A stretch of DNA of 64,000 nucleotides from Micromonospora craniellae (GTDB lineage Bacteria > Actinomycetota > Actinomycetes > Mycobacteriales > Micromonosporaceae), in contig NZ_CP061725.1 in the NCBI RefSeq assembly GCF_014764405.1, positions 124,001 through 188,000 on the forward strand. The letters run 5' to 3'. The position numbers and the translations under genes were made by a program. The stretch's first letter is position 1, and the number at the start of each line of letters is the position of its first letter. Below the pieces are notes generated by a model. It did not search any database, was not told the DNA's origin, and saw only the letters and a list, made by a program, of their open reading frames with translations. Below, in pieces: positions 42,706 through 51,918 of this stretch.

Positions 42706-43686
42706 ATGCCTACGGCGGCGGACTATCTCGCGGTCACCCCGTTCGCGGCCCGTGCCCAATGGCGCTCGATCGTCGTACGCCCATGGGCGGTCGAGGGCCG
42801 TCGGCAGGTCGCCTTCACCCCGGTGGAGACGCTGCTGTGTTTGGCCGCGAGCCTGCTGGTCGAGCACCGCCGCTATGGCGGTTCGACCGCGCACCGTGCC
42901 GAGGAGCCGGTCCCCAGCCTGGCCCAGCTGTTCAAACGTCCCAACAGCAGCATCCTGGCGAAGATGGCCAATCTCGATGGCAGCCGCCGCAACGGCGCCC
43001 GACACGAGGTGGAGGTCGCCGCCCGCCTGCTCGGCGGTCAGGACGAGCTGGCATCCGTGTATCGGATCATCGTGCGAGCGGCCCGCGATGTCGGCGTCAC
43101 GGCCGAGGACCTGCCCGATTTTCTGTACCTGGAGCATGACGACGCGCCGCTGATCCTGCTCGGCCAGGACGAGTTGAGGACCAGTGACATTGTCGACGCT
43201 GTCCAGACGGAGCACCCTGGCATCACCGACCAGGTGACCGAACTGCTCCTGATCGCCGCAGCGCGTGTCGGGCAGCATCGTTTCGCCCGCGACGTGCTGC
43301 GCAATCACGGCCACCGTTGCGTGTTCTGCGGCCTGTCAGTGACCGTCGACGACCGACGGGCACCGCGGATGCTCGTCGCCTCTCACATCAAGCCGTGGCG
43401 GGACAGCGGCCCGCGCGAACGCCTCGACGTCGCCAACGGCCTCACTGCCTGCCCGACACACGACGTCGCGTTCGACACTGGTCTGCTCACCGTCAACGGC
43501 GGACTACGCATCCACATCCACACCGACCTGCACCGCAAGATCGACACCGACCCAGCCCTACACGCCGCGTTCGGCCGGCCACCCCTGGCCGAACGCCTCC
43601 TCCTGCCCGCTGACGCCCTGCCACCCCAGCGCGCCTACCTCGACTGGCACCGAACCCACGTATACCGCCACGCACGAACGACTTGA
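42706..43686 (+). CDS. HNH endonuclease (restriction-type)
   Basis: A 326-residue protein. The N-terminal 200 residues resemble uncharacterised regions of putative restriction endonucleases (SLAQLFKRPNSSILAKMANL). The C-terminal nuclease has a zinc knuckle CVFCGL, the catalytic ASHIKPW (His), and NGLTACPTHDVAFDTGLLTV, the pattern of McrA/HNH_2-type enzymes that cut modified or foreign DNA. Strong ribosome site. Lying between a transposon cluster and a CRISPR array with no methylase beside it, it is most likely a stand-alone modification-dependent restriction enzyme. Confidence 0.82.
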   Translation: MPTAADYLAVTPFAARAQWRSIVVRPWAVEGRRQVAFTPVETLLCLAASLLVEHRRYGGSTAHRAEEPVPSLAQLFKRPNSSILAKMANLDGSRRNGARHEVEVAARLLGGQDELASVYRIIVRAARDVGVTAEDLPDFLYLEHDDAPLILLGQDELRTSDIVDAVQTEHPGITDQVTELLLIAAARVGQHRFARDVLRNHGHRCVFCGLSVTVDDRRAPRMLVASHIKPWRDSGPRERLDVANGLTACPTHDVAFDTGLLTVNGGLRIHIHTDLHRKIDTDPALHAAFGRPPLAERLLLPADALPPQRAYLDWHRTHVYRHARTT

Positions 43687-43834
43687 GCGAGTTGTTCTGC
43701 AACCGCCGTGCAAGCATCGGCACGGTCGGATTTCAGAGCGACGCTGGCACAGTCAACAACAAGGCGTCCATCACCTTGTCGGTGATAGTGGAGATCGTCT
43801 GGCACCGCTGCGGAACCCGCAGACAGGGCAGGCG

Positions 43835-45695
43835 GGATCATCCCCGCGTGCGCGGGGAGCAGATCGCGGAGTGGGAGGCGGCGGAGCCGACCACGGGATC
43901 ATCCCCGCGTGCGCGGGGAGCAGGGGCACGCCCTCATAGCGGACGTAGCCCGGCAGCGGATCATCCTCGCGTGCGCGGGGAGCAGTAGCAGCCGTCCTGA
44001 CCGACCACGGCCTGCGTGGGATCATCCCCGCGTGCGCGGGGAGCAGGTGGGCGTCTCGGACCACAATGTCTATCTGGACGGATCATCCCCGCGTGCGCGG
44101 GGAGCAGTTCGGGCTCGGCAAAGAAGGCGAGCCCGTTGTGGGATCATCCCCGCGTGCGCGGGGAGCAGGCATACCGCGAGCCAGCCAAGCCCCCGAGTGC
44201 GGGATCATCCCCGCGTGCGCGGGGAGCAGCGTCAACTACACCACCTCGGGCGGCCACACGGAGGATCATCCCCGCGTGCGCGGGGAGCAGGCCTCTGGAC
44301 ACACCACGAGTCGCGCGGCTACAGGATCATCCCCGCGTGCGCGGGGAGCAGGCCAGCTCCGTCCACAGCTCGTGAGGAAACTGGGGATCATCCCCGCGTG
44401 CGCGGGGAGCAGCGGCTGGCAAGAAGGCGAAGCGTCAGTCCTGACGGGGATCATCCCCGCGTGCGCGGGGAGCAGCTCTTCGATCGACGGGGCGTAGGCG
44501 GTGTCGCAGGATCATCCCCGCGTGCGCGGGGAGCAGACACCAGCCGTCGCACACGCCCTGATCAGGCGGGGATCATCCCCGCGTGCGCGGGGAGCAGCGC
44601 ACCAGTAGCCGGGGCCGACAGCGCGCCGAGGGATCATCCCCGCGTGCGCGGGGAGCAGGCGTTGAGCACCACGCTGCGGTCGTCGCCCGCGGGATCATCC
44701 CCGCGTGCGCGGGGAGCAGGGTGGCCTTGCGCGGACTCATCGGGCCGCCGCCGGATCATCCCCGCGTGCGCGGGGAGCAGCTGCACATGGCAGATCGGGG
44801 CGTCGCGTACGACGGATCATCCCCGCGTGCGCGGGGAGCAGAGTTCGGGGTCGGCGGCGATGGTCCGCATCTCGGGATCATCCCCGCGTGCGCGGGGAGC
44901 AGGGGAACACTGTCGGCCAACTCGAACTCCGCCCGGGATCATCCCCGCGTGCGCGGGGAGCAGGCGTCGGGAGTCGCGGACCATCTGCCCGACCAGGGAT
45001 CATCCCCGCGTGCGCGGGGAGCAGAAGTTGCCGCCGGTCCACATGACCACCATCGCCGGATCATCCCCGCGTGCGCGGGGAGCAGTACGCGCCGTCGCCG
45101 TCGATCTCGTGGCCCAGCGGATCATCCCCGCGTGCGCGGGGAGCAGCTCGGGTCGGTGAGTACCTTGTCCAGTGCGGCCGGATCATCCCCGCGTGCGCGG
45201 GGAGCAGGCGGGCTGCCAGCAGGTCGGTGATCGACACGAGGGATCATCCCCGCGTGCGCGGGGAGCAGCAGCTCCCACTCGTGCAGGTACGTGATCATCG
45301 TGGATCATCCCCGCGTGCGCGGGGAGCAGCGCAGCAGCACCCCCGGCTTGAACACCTCGCCCGGATCATCCCCGCGTGCGCGGGGAGCAGGCCCGCAGTC
45401 GGGGCCGACGCATCGGGGTGATGGGATCATCCCCGCGTGCGCGGGGAGCAGTCGCCTCGGGCGCGGGAGGTGTTGGCGGTCGAGGGATCATCCCCGCGTG
45501 CGCGGGGAGCAGCCCGCGAAGGAGCCCATCCAATGACCATCTACCGGATCATCCCCGCGTGCGCGGGGAGCAGAACGTGGTGCGGGTTCGGTATGGCGCC
45601 AAGCCGGGATCATCCCCGCGTGCGCGGGGAGCAGAGTTACGGTCTTCGGTTCCATTGCTCTGCCTCGGGATCATCCCCGCGTGCGCGGGGAGCAG
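43835..45695 (-). CRISPR. Type I-E CRISPR array 1, 31 repeats, 30 spacers
   Basis: On the plus strand the 28-bp unit runs GGATCATCCCCGCG..GGGGAGCAG, with a period of 61-62 bp and spacers of about 33 bp. Read on the minus strand it is the standard actinomycete I-E repeat CTGCTCCCCGCG..GGGATGATCC. The leader is on the cas2 side (above 45695), so the array is transcribed on the minus strand and the newest spacers are at the high-coordinate end. The third repeat from the distal end (43958) carries a C-to-T change; the others appear identical. Long plus-strand frames here (HPRVRGEQ, IPACAGS) are repeat artefacts. Confidence 0.98.
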
Positions 45696-45897
45696 ACTTC
45701 TTGACCTGCGGCCCTAAAGATCAAGTGCGCTGTTTTTATTCACTCGGCGTTTCAAGATCACCAGTTCCTTCGTACGGAAGTTGGGCCGTTCACGGTATCG
45801 GGGCAGCACGGGCACGACGCGTCTGGATCGTACCGCCGACGTCGGCTGGTGGGCGCAGCTCCAGCTTCCATGGGGCTGGTTGCTGGCCGACCGGGGC
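45696..45897 (-). promoter_or_regulatory. Leader of CRISPR array 1
   Basis: On the minus strand, the leader-proximal bases TTGATCTTTAGGGCCGCAGG followed by TCAAGAAGT directly precede the first repeat. The same block, with two differences, precedes array 2. The A/T-rich stretch GTGAATAAAAACAG just upstream is a probable promoter or IHF-like bending region. Lies between cas2 and the array. Confidence 0.85.
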
Positions 45898-46296
45898 TTA
45901 CGAATCCGTCTCGCCACGGCTTCGGTCCGTCCCCACGGGGCCGCCCGAGTTGCGGCGTCCGAAGCGCCGACGTTTCGCGGCTTTGCTCCAGCCCCGGGGC
46001 AGGGCGGGGTTGTACGTCGCACGATCGGTGGGACGGCGGATCAGGGCGATTCCGTCGAGGTCCACGGGCTGCCAGTGATGATCGTGCACATGGAAGCCCA
46101 GCCGCTGCTCACCCGGCTGTTCATAGACGAGCAGCGCCCGGCCCGGCCCAGCCATCTCGACGACCTTCGCCCACAACCGGTCCCGAATCCGACTGTTGAC
46201 GTGCCCCACGTAGACGCCTGCCGATATTTCCAGCAACCACTGTGTCAGGTGTCCGCGCAGCCCCTCCGGGCAGGCGGTGAGGATGACGACGGTCAT
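45898..46296 (-). CDS. cas2: CRISPR-associated endoribonuclease/integrase subunit Cas2, type I-E
   Basis: A 132-residue protein with the I-E Cas2 N-terminus TVVILTACPEGLRGHLTQWL and LEISAGVYVGHVNSRIRDRL, plus LVYEQPGEQRLGFHVHDHHW. The C-terminal 35 residues (SKAAKRRRFGRRNSGGP) are basic and longer than E. coli Cas2 (94 residues), as is usual for actinomycetes. ATG 46296 overlaps the cas1 stop by one base. With Cas1 it would form the spacer-integration complex. Last gene of the cas operon, next to the leader. Confidence 0.92.
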   Translation of the reverse strand: MTVVILTACPEGLRGHLTQWLLEISAGVYVGHVNSRIRDRLWAKVVEMAGPGRALLVYEQPGEQRLGFHVHDHHWQPVDLDGIALIRRPTDRATYNPALPRGWSKAAKRRRFGRRNSGGPVGTDRSRGETDS

Positions 46297-47279
46297 CAGA
46301 AGTCTACCTCCCCGGCGTAGTTGCGCCCGCTGGCCAGTTCGTAGCCGCCTTCGTCCCACAGGCGGAGGGTGCCGTTCTCCGGCTCCTCGTCGATCGGCTC
46401 GTCGTCAAGTCCCTCGTCGTCGATCGGTCCGGTGGGATGGGGACCGAGCAACAGGCTCCGGATGTCGCGTACGCACCGTTCGAGGAGCGCGCCGCCGTGG
46501 ACCCGGTCGCGGACGGCGCGGCGGGTGTCCGCACCGATGTCGGTCGATCCACCGGCGGCGATGTCGAACGCGACCGGGATGGTGATCTCGGCCTTGTAGA
46601 GGTCGGCGATGTCGTACACGAAGGATCGGTCGTGACCGGTGTGGACGAACCCCAGACCGGGTGAGGCGCCGACGGCGACGATGACGGCGTGCACGACGCC
46701 GTACAGACAGGCGTGGGCCGCCGACAGCGCCTGGTTGACCAGGTCGCTGCCGCCGAAGTCCTCGGGATCGTACTCACGGTTGTTCCAGGTCACGCCGGTC
46801 CGCTTGGCGTGCTCGCGGTAGCAGCGGCGTACTCGGGCTCCTTCCTTGCCGCGAAGTTGCTGCATGGTCAAGGCGCTGGTGTCGTCGTCGGGAAAGCGCA
46901 TCCGGTACATCGCCCTGGCCACCTGGAGACGCCGTACGCGGTGGGATACCGCGGTGGCCTGGGCGACGAGCAACCGGCTGGATCGGGCGAGCGCGCGTCC
47001 GTGGGCGTAGTAGCGGACGCCCTGCTCGCCGACCCAGATCGCCGTGGCGCCGTTGTCGGCGAGAAGCATCATCGCCTGTTGGGTGATGCTGGTTCCCGGC
47101 CCCAGCATGAGCACACCGAGGGTCGCGGCGGGGATGTGGACGACACCTTTGTCGTCGGTGGCGGTGACCGCGTTGCTGTCGCGGTGGATGACGCACCGTT
47201 CGAGGTAGATGAAGCTGACACGGTCCTGGGCGCGGTTGAGGTCAGCCAGTTCCGCCGGTGGAACGCCGGGGATCTTCAC
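46296..47279 (-). CDS. cas1: CRISPR integrase Cas1, type I-E
   Basis: A 327-residue Cas1. Family segments are RVSFIYLERCVIHRDSNAVT, GTSITQQAMMLLADNGATAI and GSDLVNQALSAAHACLYGVV. The metal-site His and Asp lie in GFVHTGHDRSFVYDIADLYK. GTG 47279 overlaps the cas6e stop (GTGA); the frame is open upstream but without homology. The tail (GLDDEPIDEEPENGTLRL) is acidic and nonconserved. Integrates new spacers at the leader end. Confidence 0.94.
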   Translation of the reverse strand: MKIPGVPPAELADLNRAQDRVSFIYLERCVIHRDSNAVTATDDKGVVHIPAATLGVLMLGPGTSITQQAMMLLADNGATAIWVGEQGVRYYAHGRALARSSRLLVAQATAVSHRVRRLQVARAMYRMRFPDDDTSALTMQQLRGKEGARVRRCYREHAKRTGVTWNNREYDPEDFGGSDLVNQALSAAHACLYGVVHAVIVAVGASPGLGFVHTGHDRSFVYDIADLYKAEITIPVAFDIAAGGSTDIGADTRRAVRDRVHGGALLERCVRDIRSLLLGPHPTGPIDDEGLDDEPIDEEPENGTLRLWDEGGYELASGRNYAGEVDF

Positions 47280-47953
47280 GGGCCGGTCTGGGCGGGCGCC
47301 AGGGTCAACAGCCCGCAGCCGTACGCCTTGGCGGGTCCGATGCCACGGACCAACGTACGGCGGAAGGCATCCGTGTCGGTCACCTGGAGAACGCCGTCGT
47401 AGGTTGCCGTGGTGAGTGTCACGGTGCCCATCGCGCGCTTGAAGGACTGCGTCTGCCGTCGGTGCAGACTCAGGTTGGCCCGACCGTCGTGCTGCGTCGC
47501 CACCGTGAAGCCGTGCCGCTGCGCCCGGCTGGTCAGCCACTCGACCTGCTCCGACTCCCGCAGGTAGCCGAAGCGCTGGGTGTCCTTGGCGTCGGCGGTT
47601 CTGCGTCCGCTGTGCGTCGGGTTCGCGGTGAGCCGGAACGCCCAGCTCTGGCCCGCGCCCAGCGAGGCGAGCAGCCCCTCATAGTCCCGGGTCACCCAGG
47701 CATCACCGATGGTGGGCCAGCCGGCCTGCTCGACCAGATGGGTGAGATCGGGCCGGCCGGGACTGACAACATAGAGGTGGACGCTTGTCGTGCCGGTGGT
47801 GTCGAGACGCCACAGGGTCCGGCTGCCGGCACGCTCGTAGTCCTCGACGACCGGAAACGCGGCACGGACCGCGCCGTGCATGGCATGCGCGGAGGAGAGC
47901 AACTTGCGCGCGTTGCGACGCGCCGGGTTGATCTGGAATCGGGTGAGGTACAT
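47276..47953 (-). CDS. cas6e: crRNA-processing endoribonuclease Cas6e, second copy
   Basis: A 225-residue Cse3/CasE protein. His26 (SAHAMHGAV) is in the position of the catalytic histidine of Cas6e, and the C-terminal glycine-rich loop is GIGPAKAYGCGLLTLAP. SFKRAMGTVTLTTATYDGVL is the expected RNA-binding strand region. It is only distantly similar to the upstream cas6e (48696-49400), so it is not a recent tandem duplicate. It follows a truncated cas5 and is overlapped by cas1, so it belongs with the adaptation-gene half of the operon. The catalytic residue is retained; whether it processes these arrays is unknown. Confidence 0.9.
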   Translation of the reverse strand: MYLTRFQINPARRNARKLLSSAHAMHGAVRAAFPVVEDYERAGSRTLWRLDTTGTTSVHLYVVSPGRPDLTHLVEQAGWPTIGDAWVTRDYEGLLASLGAGQSWAFRLTANPTHSGRRTADAKDTQRFGYLRESEQVEWLTSRAQRHGFTVATQHDGRANLSLHRRQTQSFKRAMGTVTLTTATYDGVLQVTDTDAFRRTLVRGIGPAKAYGCGLLTLAPAQTGP

Positions 47954-47955
47954 GC

Positions 47956-48555
47956 TCAGCCTCCCAGCAGACTCAGCGGGTCGTGCTCGGCGACACCGGC
48001 CCGCTCCGCGAGGTCGTTGGTGACATCGACGTGCCCGCGCAGAACCGATCGCCAGGTGTGCTGACGGTGTGCGGGATCGAAGCTGACCGGCTCGTCGGGC
48101 ACCGTCTCGATGGCCTGCTCACCCGGGCGGGCATCCCTGATGATCTCCAGCCGTACGCGGTGTGCCGCCTTCTTGCGGTGCCATTCGGCCGCGAGCCACG
48201 GCCACTGCGTCAGTGCGTCGTCCAGGTTCCCGTCGTGTACGCCGAGGTTGACCGGACCGACCGGCGGACACGAGCGGCGCCCCAGGTAGAGCGGGAACTG
48301 TGGCCGGTCCAGGGCGTCCGCCAGGCCGTACAGCAGTTCCTGTGGACCGCTGACGGCGGCGAGGAAGACCGCGTCGGACAGGTAGAAGCGGTAGGTCAAC
48401 GGCGCGCTGCGGCGGCCGTCGAGCGATCGGGCGGTCTGGAAGTCCCGCAGGATCTGCCCAGGCTGGTCCAGCCGCACCCCGAATTCCAGGCCGAGCAGCT
48501 CGGTGAGCGGCTCGGTGCGTCGGAGGCCCCTGGCGGCGGCGAGCAGCCCGATCAC
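47956..48555 (-). pseudogene. cas5e: Cas5e second copy, N-terminally truncated
   Basis: Encodes SGVIGLLAAARGLRRTEPLT, YRFYLSDAVFLAAVSGPQ and PLYLGRRSCPPVGPVNLGVH, the middle and C-terminal parts of a Cas5e fold. Cas5 homology continues upstream in frame as VGTEVAPTKSG but meets TAG near 48595, and the first about 30-35 residues (the counterpart of MYSIALCLDAPMQSWGTRSR in the intact copy) are missing. The only start left is GTG 48555. It probably cannot contact the crRNA 5' handle. The gene body is otherwise undamaged. Confidence 0.8.
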
Positions 48556-48695
48556 TCCGCTCTTGGTGGGTGCGACCTCGGTGCCGACCTTCTACGGATC
48601 CGCGAACGGCCGCATTTCCTCAGGCGGTACATTTCCTACTCACCGCAATCGTGATCGTCTACAACTGACCCGCCAGCGCCAACAAAAAGGCGCGA
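48556..48695 (-). other. Recombination scar between the two halves of the cas operon
   Basis: This 140-bp stretch is the only sizeable gap inside the otherwise tightly packed cas operon. Its lower part is residual cas5 coding sequence with a TAG codon; its upper part shows no homology. AGGAAATG occurs twice within about 20 bases. It looks like the join of two different I-E operons. Confidence 0.55.
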
Positions 48696-49400
48696 TCAGG
48701 GCGTACGGGCGGGGGCGAGGCTGATCAGACCGCACCCGTACGCCTTCCCGTGACCGATGCCCTGCCGAACCGCCGTACGAAAGGCGTCCGCGTCCGTGAC
48801 GATCAAATGGCCCTCGAACCGTACGGGCATCACGGTGATCGGTCCTCGATCGCCCGGACGGGCTTGGCCTGCCTGTGGAAGGCACGGTGACGGTGATACG
48901 TCCGGCTGACCGTTGTGCGCGGTCGGCACGACGAAACCGTGCTGGTTCCCCTTCCGGATCAGCCATTCGATCTGCTCTTCCGGCTTGTGCCGGGCGATCC
49001 GCTTGCCCCGGGGACGCTTGCCGCCCTCGACCGGTGACTGTGTAGCGGTGGCGGGCCGGATGACGCTGCGGGTCGGGTTGCCCACCAGCCGGAAGGCGAA
49101 TCGTCGTCCCGGGGTGATGGCGTCGAGGAGCGGTTGCAGGCTGCGTACCTGGGCGGGCTCGGTGAGGTAGTCGGCGGTCAGGCGGCTCCAGTCGGGCTTG
49201 GAGTTGCTCTGCACGTACTGCACGAAGCCGCGGTGGACGGTGTCGAGCCGCCACAGCACGGCTTGGGACTGCCGGGCGGGTCCTTCGTCGGCCAGGTCCG
49301 GCCAACCGGACATGACGGTCCGGTGCATCTGTCGAAGGTCGGCGTGGTCGCGGCGGAAGTCACGCGAGTACACGTTGACCGTCAGCTTGCTGAGGTACAC
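48696..49400 (-). CDS. cas6e: crRNA-processing endoribonuclease Cas6e, first copy
   Basis: A 234-residue Cas6e. His26 is present (LRQMHRTVMSGWP), along with FAFRLVGNPTRSV, EEQIEWLIRKGNQHGF and the C-terminal GIGHGKAYGCGLISLAPA. GTG 49400 lies inside the end of cas5 (19-bp overlap), with GAAGGACC as ribosome site, the usual cas5-cas6e arrangement. It belongs with the Cascade genes upstream. It cuts the repeat hairpin and stays bound as the 3' cap of Cascade. Confidence 0.93.
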   Translation of the reverse strand: MYLSKLTVNVYSRDFRRDHADLRQMHRTVMSGWPDLADEGPARQSQAVLWRLDTVHRGFVQYVQSNSKPDWSRLTADYLTEPAQVRSLQPLLDAITPGRRFAFRLVGNPTRSVIRPATATQSPVEGGKRPRGKRIARHKPEEQIEWLIRKGNQHGFVVPTAHNGQPDVSPSPCLPQAGQARPGDRGPITVMPVRFEGHLIVTDADAFRTAVRQGIGHGKAYGCGLISLAPARTP

Positions 49401-50134
49401 GAGAGGTCCTTCGCAGTGATCAGGTCGTCGGTCAGGTGCACGGTCCCGGACCGGACCGTGCGCGCGGCGTATCGCCGGTCGTCGGGCGTGAACGACTTGG
49501 GAACGTCCATCCGCAGTTCGGCGTCCGGATCGGTCAGGTCGCAGTCGATAACCGTACGCAGCGGTTGCCGGTCGGGACGCCTGCGCTCGGCCGCGCGGAC
49601 TTCAGGCCGGTCCTCCAGCCACGGGTGAGTGGCGAGGACCATCTCCAGCGGTTGCCTCGTCAGTCCCTGGCCCGTGAGAGCCCCGTCGTGATAACCGTTG
49701 GTGAGCAGCGGCCGGGCCGGCGGGAAGGCACGCCGACCGAGGAACAGTGGCCAGACCGGCGCCCGCAGCGCCCGTTGGATCTGATCGAGGCGATCCTCGT
49801 CGGCATCGGTGAGGACGACGAGGAAGAGTGCATCAGCGAGATAGTAGCGGTGGCTGAGAGCCGTACGATGCCCGCCGCCGGCCGTGGTCGGCACATTCTG
49901 GGTGACGTGGAAGTCGCGTTCGAGGATCCCCTCTCGGTCCACCCGGACACCCATCCGCAGCGTGCTCAGCTCGGCCAGGCAGTCCGACTCGTCGCGCGGA
50001 ACACCGAGGGCTGCGGCGATCAGCCCGACGACGCCGGACTTCGTCGGCTCCCGCGCGGTGTCCCGGATGCTGCCACGCGAACGGGTGCCCCAGGACTGCA
50101 TCGGCGCGTCGAGGCAGAGGGCGATCGAGTACAC
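49382..50134 (-). CDS. cas5e: Cascade subunit Cas5e
   Basis: A 250-residue RAMP protein starting YSIALCLDAPMQSWGTRSRG, the hallmark Cas5e N-terminus, followed by REPTKSGVVGLIAAALGVPR, SHRYYLADALFLVVLTDADE and PVWPLFLGRRAFPPARPLL. Caps the crRNA 5' handle. It begins 2 bases after cas7 and overlaps cas6e. Complete, in contrast with the second copy. Confidence 0.94.
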   Translation of the reverse strand: MYSIALCLDAPMQSWGTRSRGSIRDTAREPTKSGVVGLIAAALGVPRDESDCLAELSTLRMGVRVDREGILERDFHVTQNVPTTAGGGHRTALSHRYYLADALFLVVLTDADEDRLDQIQRALRAPVWPLFLGRRAFPPARPLLTNGYHDGALTGQGLTRQPLEMVLATHPWLEDRPEVRAAERRRPDRQPLRTVIDCDLTDPDAELRMDVPKSFTPDDRRYAARTVRSGTVHLTDDLITAKDLSCTSAS

Positions 50135-50136
50135 CG

Positions 50137-51297
50137 TCAGCCCTTCGTCGCGGCCAGCACCCGGGCCACCAGTTCGTACCGGCTGGGTGCGACCTCTCTC
50201 TCGTCGAGCCCCGCCACGTCCGCCGTGATCGAAGCGGCCACCACCGCTCGGAGGTCGTCCTCGCCGTAGAACCGGCGTAGCCGATTGAAGTGGCCGAAGA
50301 GCTGTTGGGTGGAGGTCACCATCAGGTCGTTGCCGGTGACCGGCTTGAGGAAGGCGTTCGCCAGGTTCCAGGCGCTCCTGTCCCGCACGACCACCAGCAG
50401 CGTCTCCGGCGGAGTCAGGGCCGCCGTCGAGTTCTGCTTGCCGCTCGGCACGGCGTCGATGAACGCCTCCAACCAGGCCCTCGTCGCTCGTCCCACCAGT
50501 TCGGTGTCGCCGCTCAGATTGCTGGCGAGCTGGTCGAGGTGCAGGTTGGCGTAGCGGTAGTAGCAGGCGGAGTTGAAGTCGACCGTGCCGATCATGTCGG
50601 CTCCTGACTCGTCCTGCGGCTGGAGGTCGTCGACGGCGGTGTAGTAGTCGTACTCGTTGACCACGGCGTGGGTCGAGATCGCGTGCGCGACCTGGGAGGC
50701 CGCACTGACGTTGAAGTCCTTGTTGTCCGCGATCATGCGGCCGAAGAGCGCGATGTCCACGACACGACTGGCGTCCAGGATCCGGGCTGCTGCATCAAGC
50801 GTCGCCTTGTCCGGCTTGACCTTGCTCGTCTTCTCCTCGGTGGCATCGGCCTTCTTCTTCTCGGCCGCCTTCGCCCGGCCCACCGCGTCGGCGGCCAGCC
50901 GGTCCCAGTCGCGCTCGCAGTACTCGGCGAGCAGCGTGGCCGCTTCGGTGCCGACGAAGAGGAGATACTCGCTCAGCGTCTTGCGCCGCTTGTCGAGCCC
51001 GAAGCCGAGGGCGAGCAGTCCCGACGAGGCCACCGCGACGGCTTCCTCAAAATCGCGCTGGTGCTCGTCCTTGAGCAGCCCAGCGGCCTGCTCCACGAGT
51101 CGCTTGGTGCGCACCCCGGTCTCGTCGGGCCTCAGCCCGTAGCGGTTGAAGAGCAGCCGGGCGGCGCGCTTGAGCGACTGGCTCGAAATTCGACCGCGAA
51201 CCTGGCCGCCGAAAGTGGCCGTCTTCGGTTGTCCGACGTCGTCGCGGTTGAGGTTGCTCACCGGGAAGGACTGGAGCAGGTGCAACTCGATGATCAC
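50137..51297 (-). CDS. cas7e: Cascade backbone subunit Cas7e
   Basis: A 386-residue Cse4/CasC protein: IELHLLQSFPVSNLNRDDVG, GQVRGRISSQSLKRAARLLF, AISTHAVVNEYDYYTAVDDL and GTVDFNSACYYRYANLHLDQ. A Lys/Glu-rich insert (residues about 145-170, KAAEKKKADATEEKTSKVKP) occupies the region of the thumb loop. Six copies form the crRNA-binding filament. Spaced 12 bases from cse2. Confidence 0.95.
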   Translation of the reverse strand: MIIELHLLQSFPVSNLNRDDVGQPKTATFGGQVRGRISSQSLKRAARLLFNRYGLRPDETGVRTKRLVEQAAGLLKDEHQRDFEEAVAVASSGLLALGFGLDKRRKTLSEYLLFVGTEAATLLAEYCERDWDRLAADAVGRAKAAEKKKADATEEKTSKVKPDKATLDAAARILDASRVVDIALFGRMIADNKDFNVSAASQVAHAISTHAVVNEYDYYTAVDDLQPQDESGADMIGTVDFNSACYYRYANLHLDQLASNLSGDTELVGRATRAWLEAFIDAVPSGKQNSTAALTPPETLLVVVRDRSAWNLANAFLKPVTGNDLMVTSTQQLFGHFNRLRRFYGEDDLRAVVAASITADVAGLDEREVAPSRYELVARVLAATKG

Positions 51298-51309
51298 TGG
51301 TTCTCCTGG

Positions 51310-51906
51310 CTACGCGTTGACCGGCGCGGCAGCGACGCCTTCGGCCGGGTCGGTGTGGGTGCGGTCGGTGGGTGCGGTGGGACGCTTGGGCCGGTGGTAC
51401 TCCCTGGCCCAGCGCAACCGGGTCCGGTGTGCCTGCTCCGCTGACTCCTGCATGTCCACCATGTCGGCCAGCAGCCGGTGGAAGTCGACAGCGACGTCCT
51501 CGGCACGGAGAAGTTGGATGGCCTGCCGGAGGTAGTGCGGCAACGCGGGCGGGTCGACCGAGAGCAGCTGGGTGAACCGTCGCGCCGCTGTGGACCGCTT
51601 GTCGACCAGGTTGCGCATCGCGAGGCCGAGGCCGCGTCCTCGGGCCGTGCCATGTGGGTGCAGGGCGAAGAGACCGGCGACGAGCAGCCACACCTGCTGC
51701 TCCCGCTCGGGCGGATCGTGCGGGAAGACGACGTCGTACGCCTCGGCTTCCTGCCGTCCACCGGTGAAGGACCGCCGCAACCGGGCAAGCGTACGACGGG
51801 CCTCGGCGGACTTGTGCGGGTTGCCGGAGTCGACGGCGTAGTGCAGCGCGTAGAGGCTGCGCACGAACGCGTCTCGCCGTTGACCCACCGTCGGTGCTGT
51901 ATTCAT
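51310..51906 (-). CDS. cse2: Cascade small subunit Cse2
   Basis: A 198-residue all-helical protein with family-like RRTLARLRRSFTGGRQEAEA, VWLLVAGLFALHPHG and RRFTQLLSVDPPALPHYLRQ. Two copies stabilise the displaced strand in Cascade. Located between cse1 and cas7 with 12-base gaps on both sides. The last 25 residues (PTDRTHTDPAEGV) are low-complexity. Confidence 0.92.
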   Translation of the reverse strand: MNTAPTVGQRRDAFVRSLYALHYAVDSGNPHKSAEARRTLARLRRSFTGGRQEAEAYDVVFPHDPPEREQQVWLLVAGLFALHPHGTARGRGLGLAMRNLVDKRSTAARRFTQLLSVDPPALPHYLRQAIQLLRAEDVAVDFHRLLADMVDMQESAEQAHRTRLRWAREYHRPKRPTAPTDRTHTDPAEGVAAAPVNA

Positions 51907-51918
51907 GAGCGCCGTCTC

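Noticed and set aside
43909..45717. Long plus-strand frames with repeating HPRVRGEQ, SSPRARGA and IPACAGS peptides
   Set aside because: These are translations of the 28-bp CRISPR repeats; the apparent tandem-repeat proteins are artefacts of the array.
47276..49400. Second cas6e as an assembly duplication
   Set aside because: The two genes are clearly diverged in sequence, so a misassembled repeat cannot explain them.
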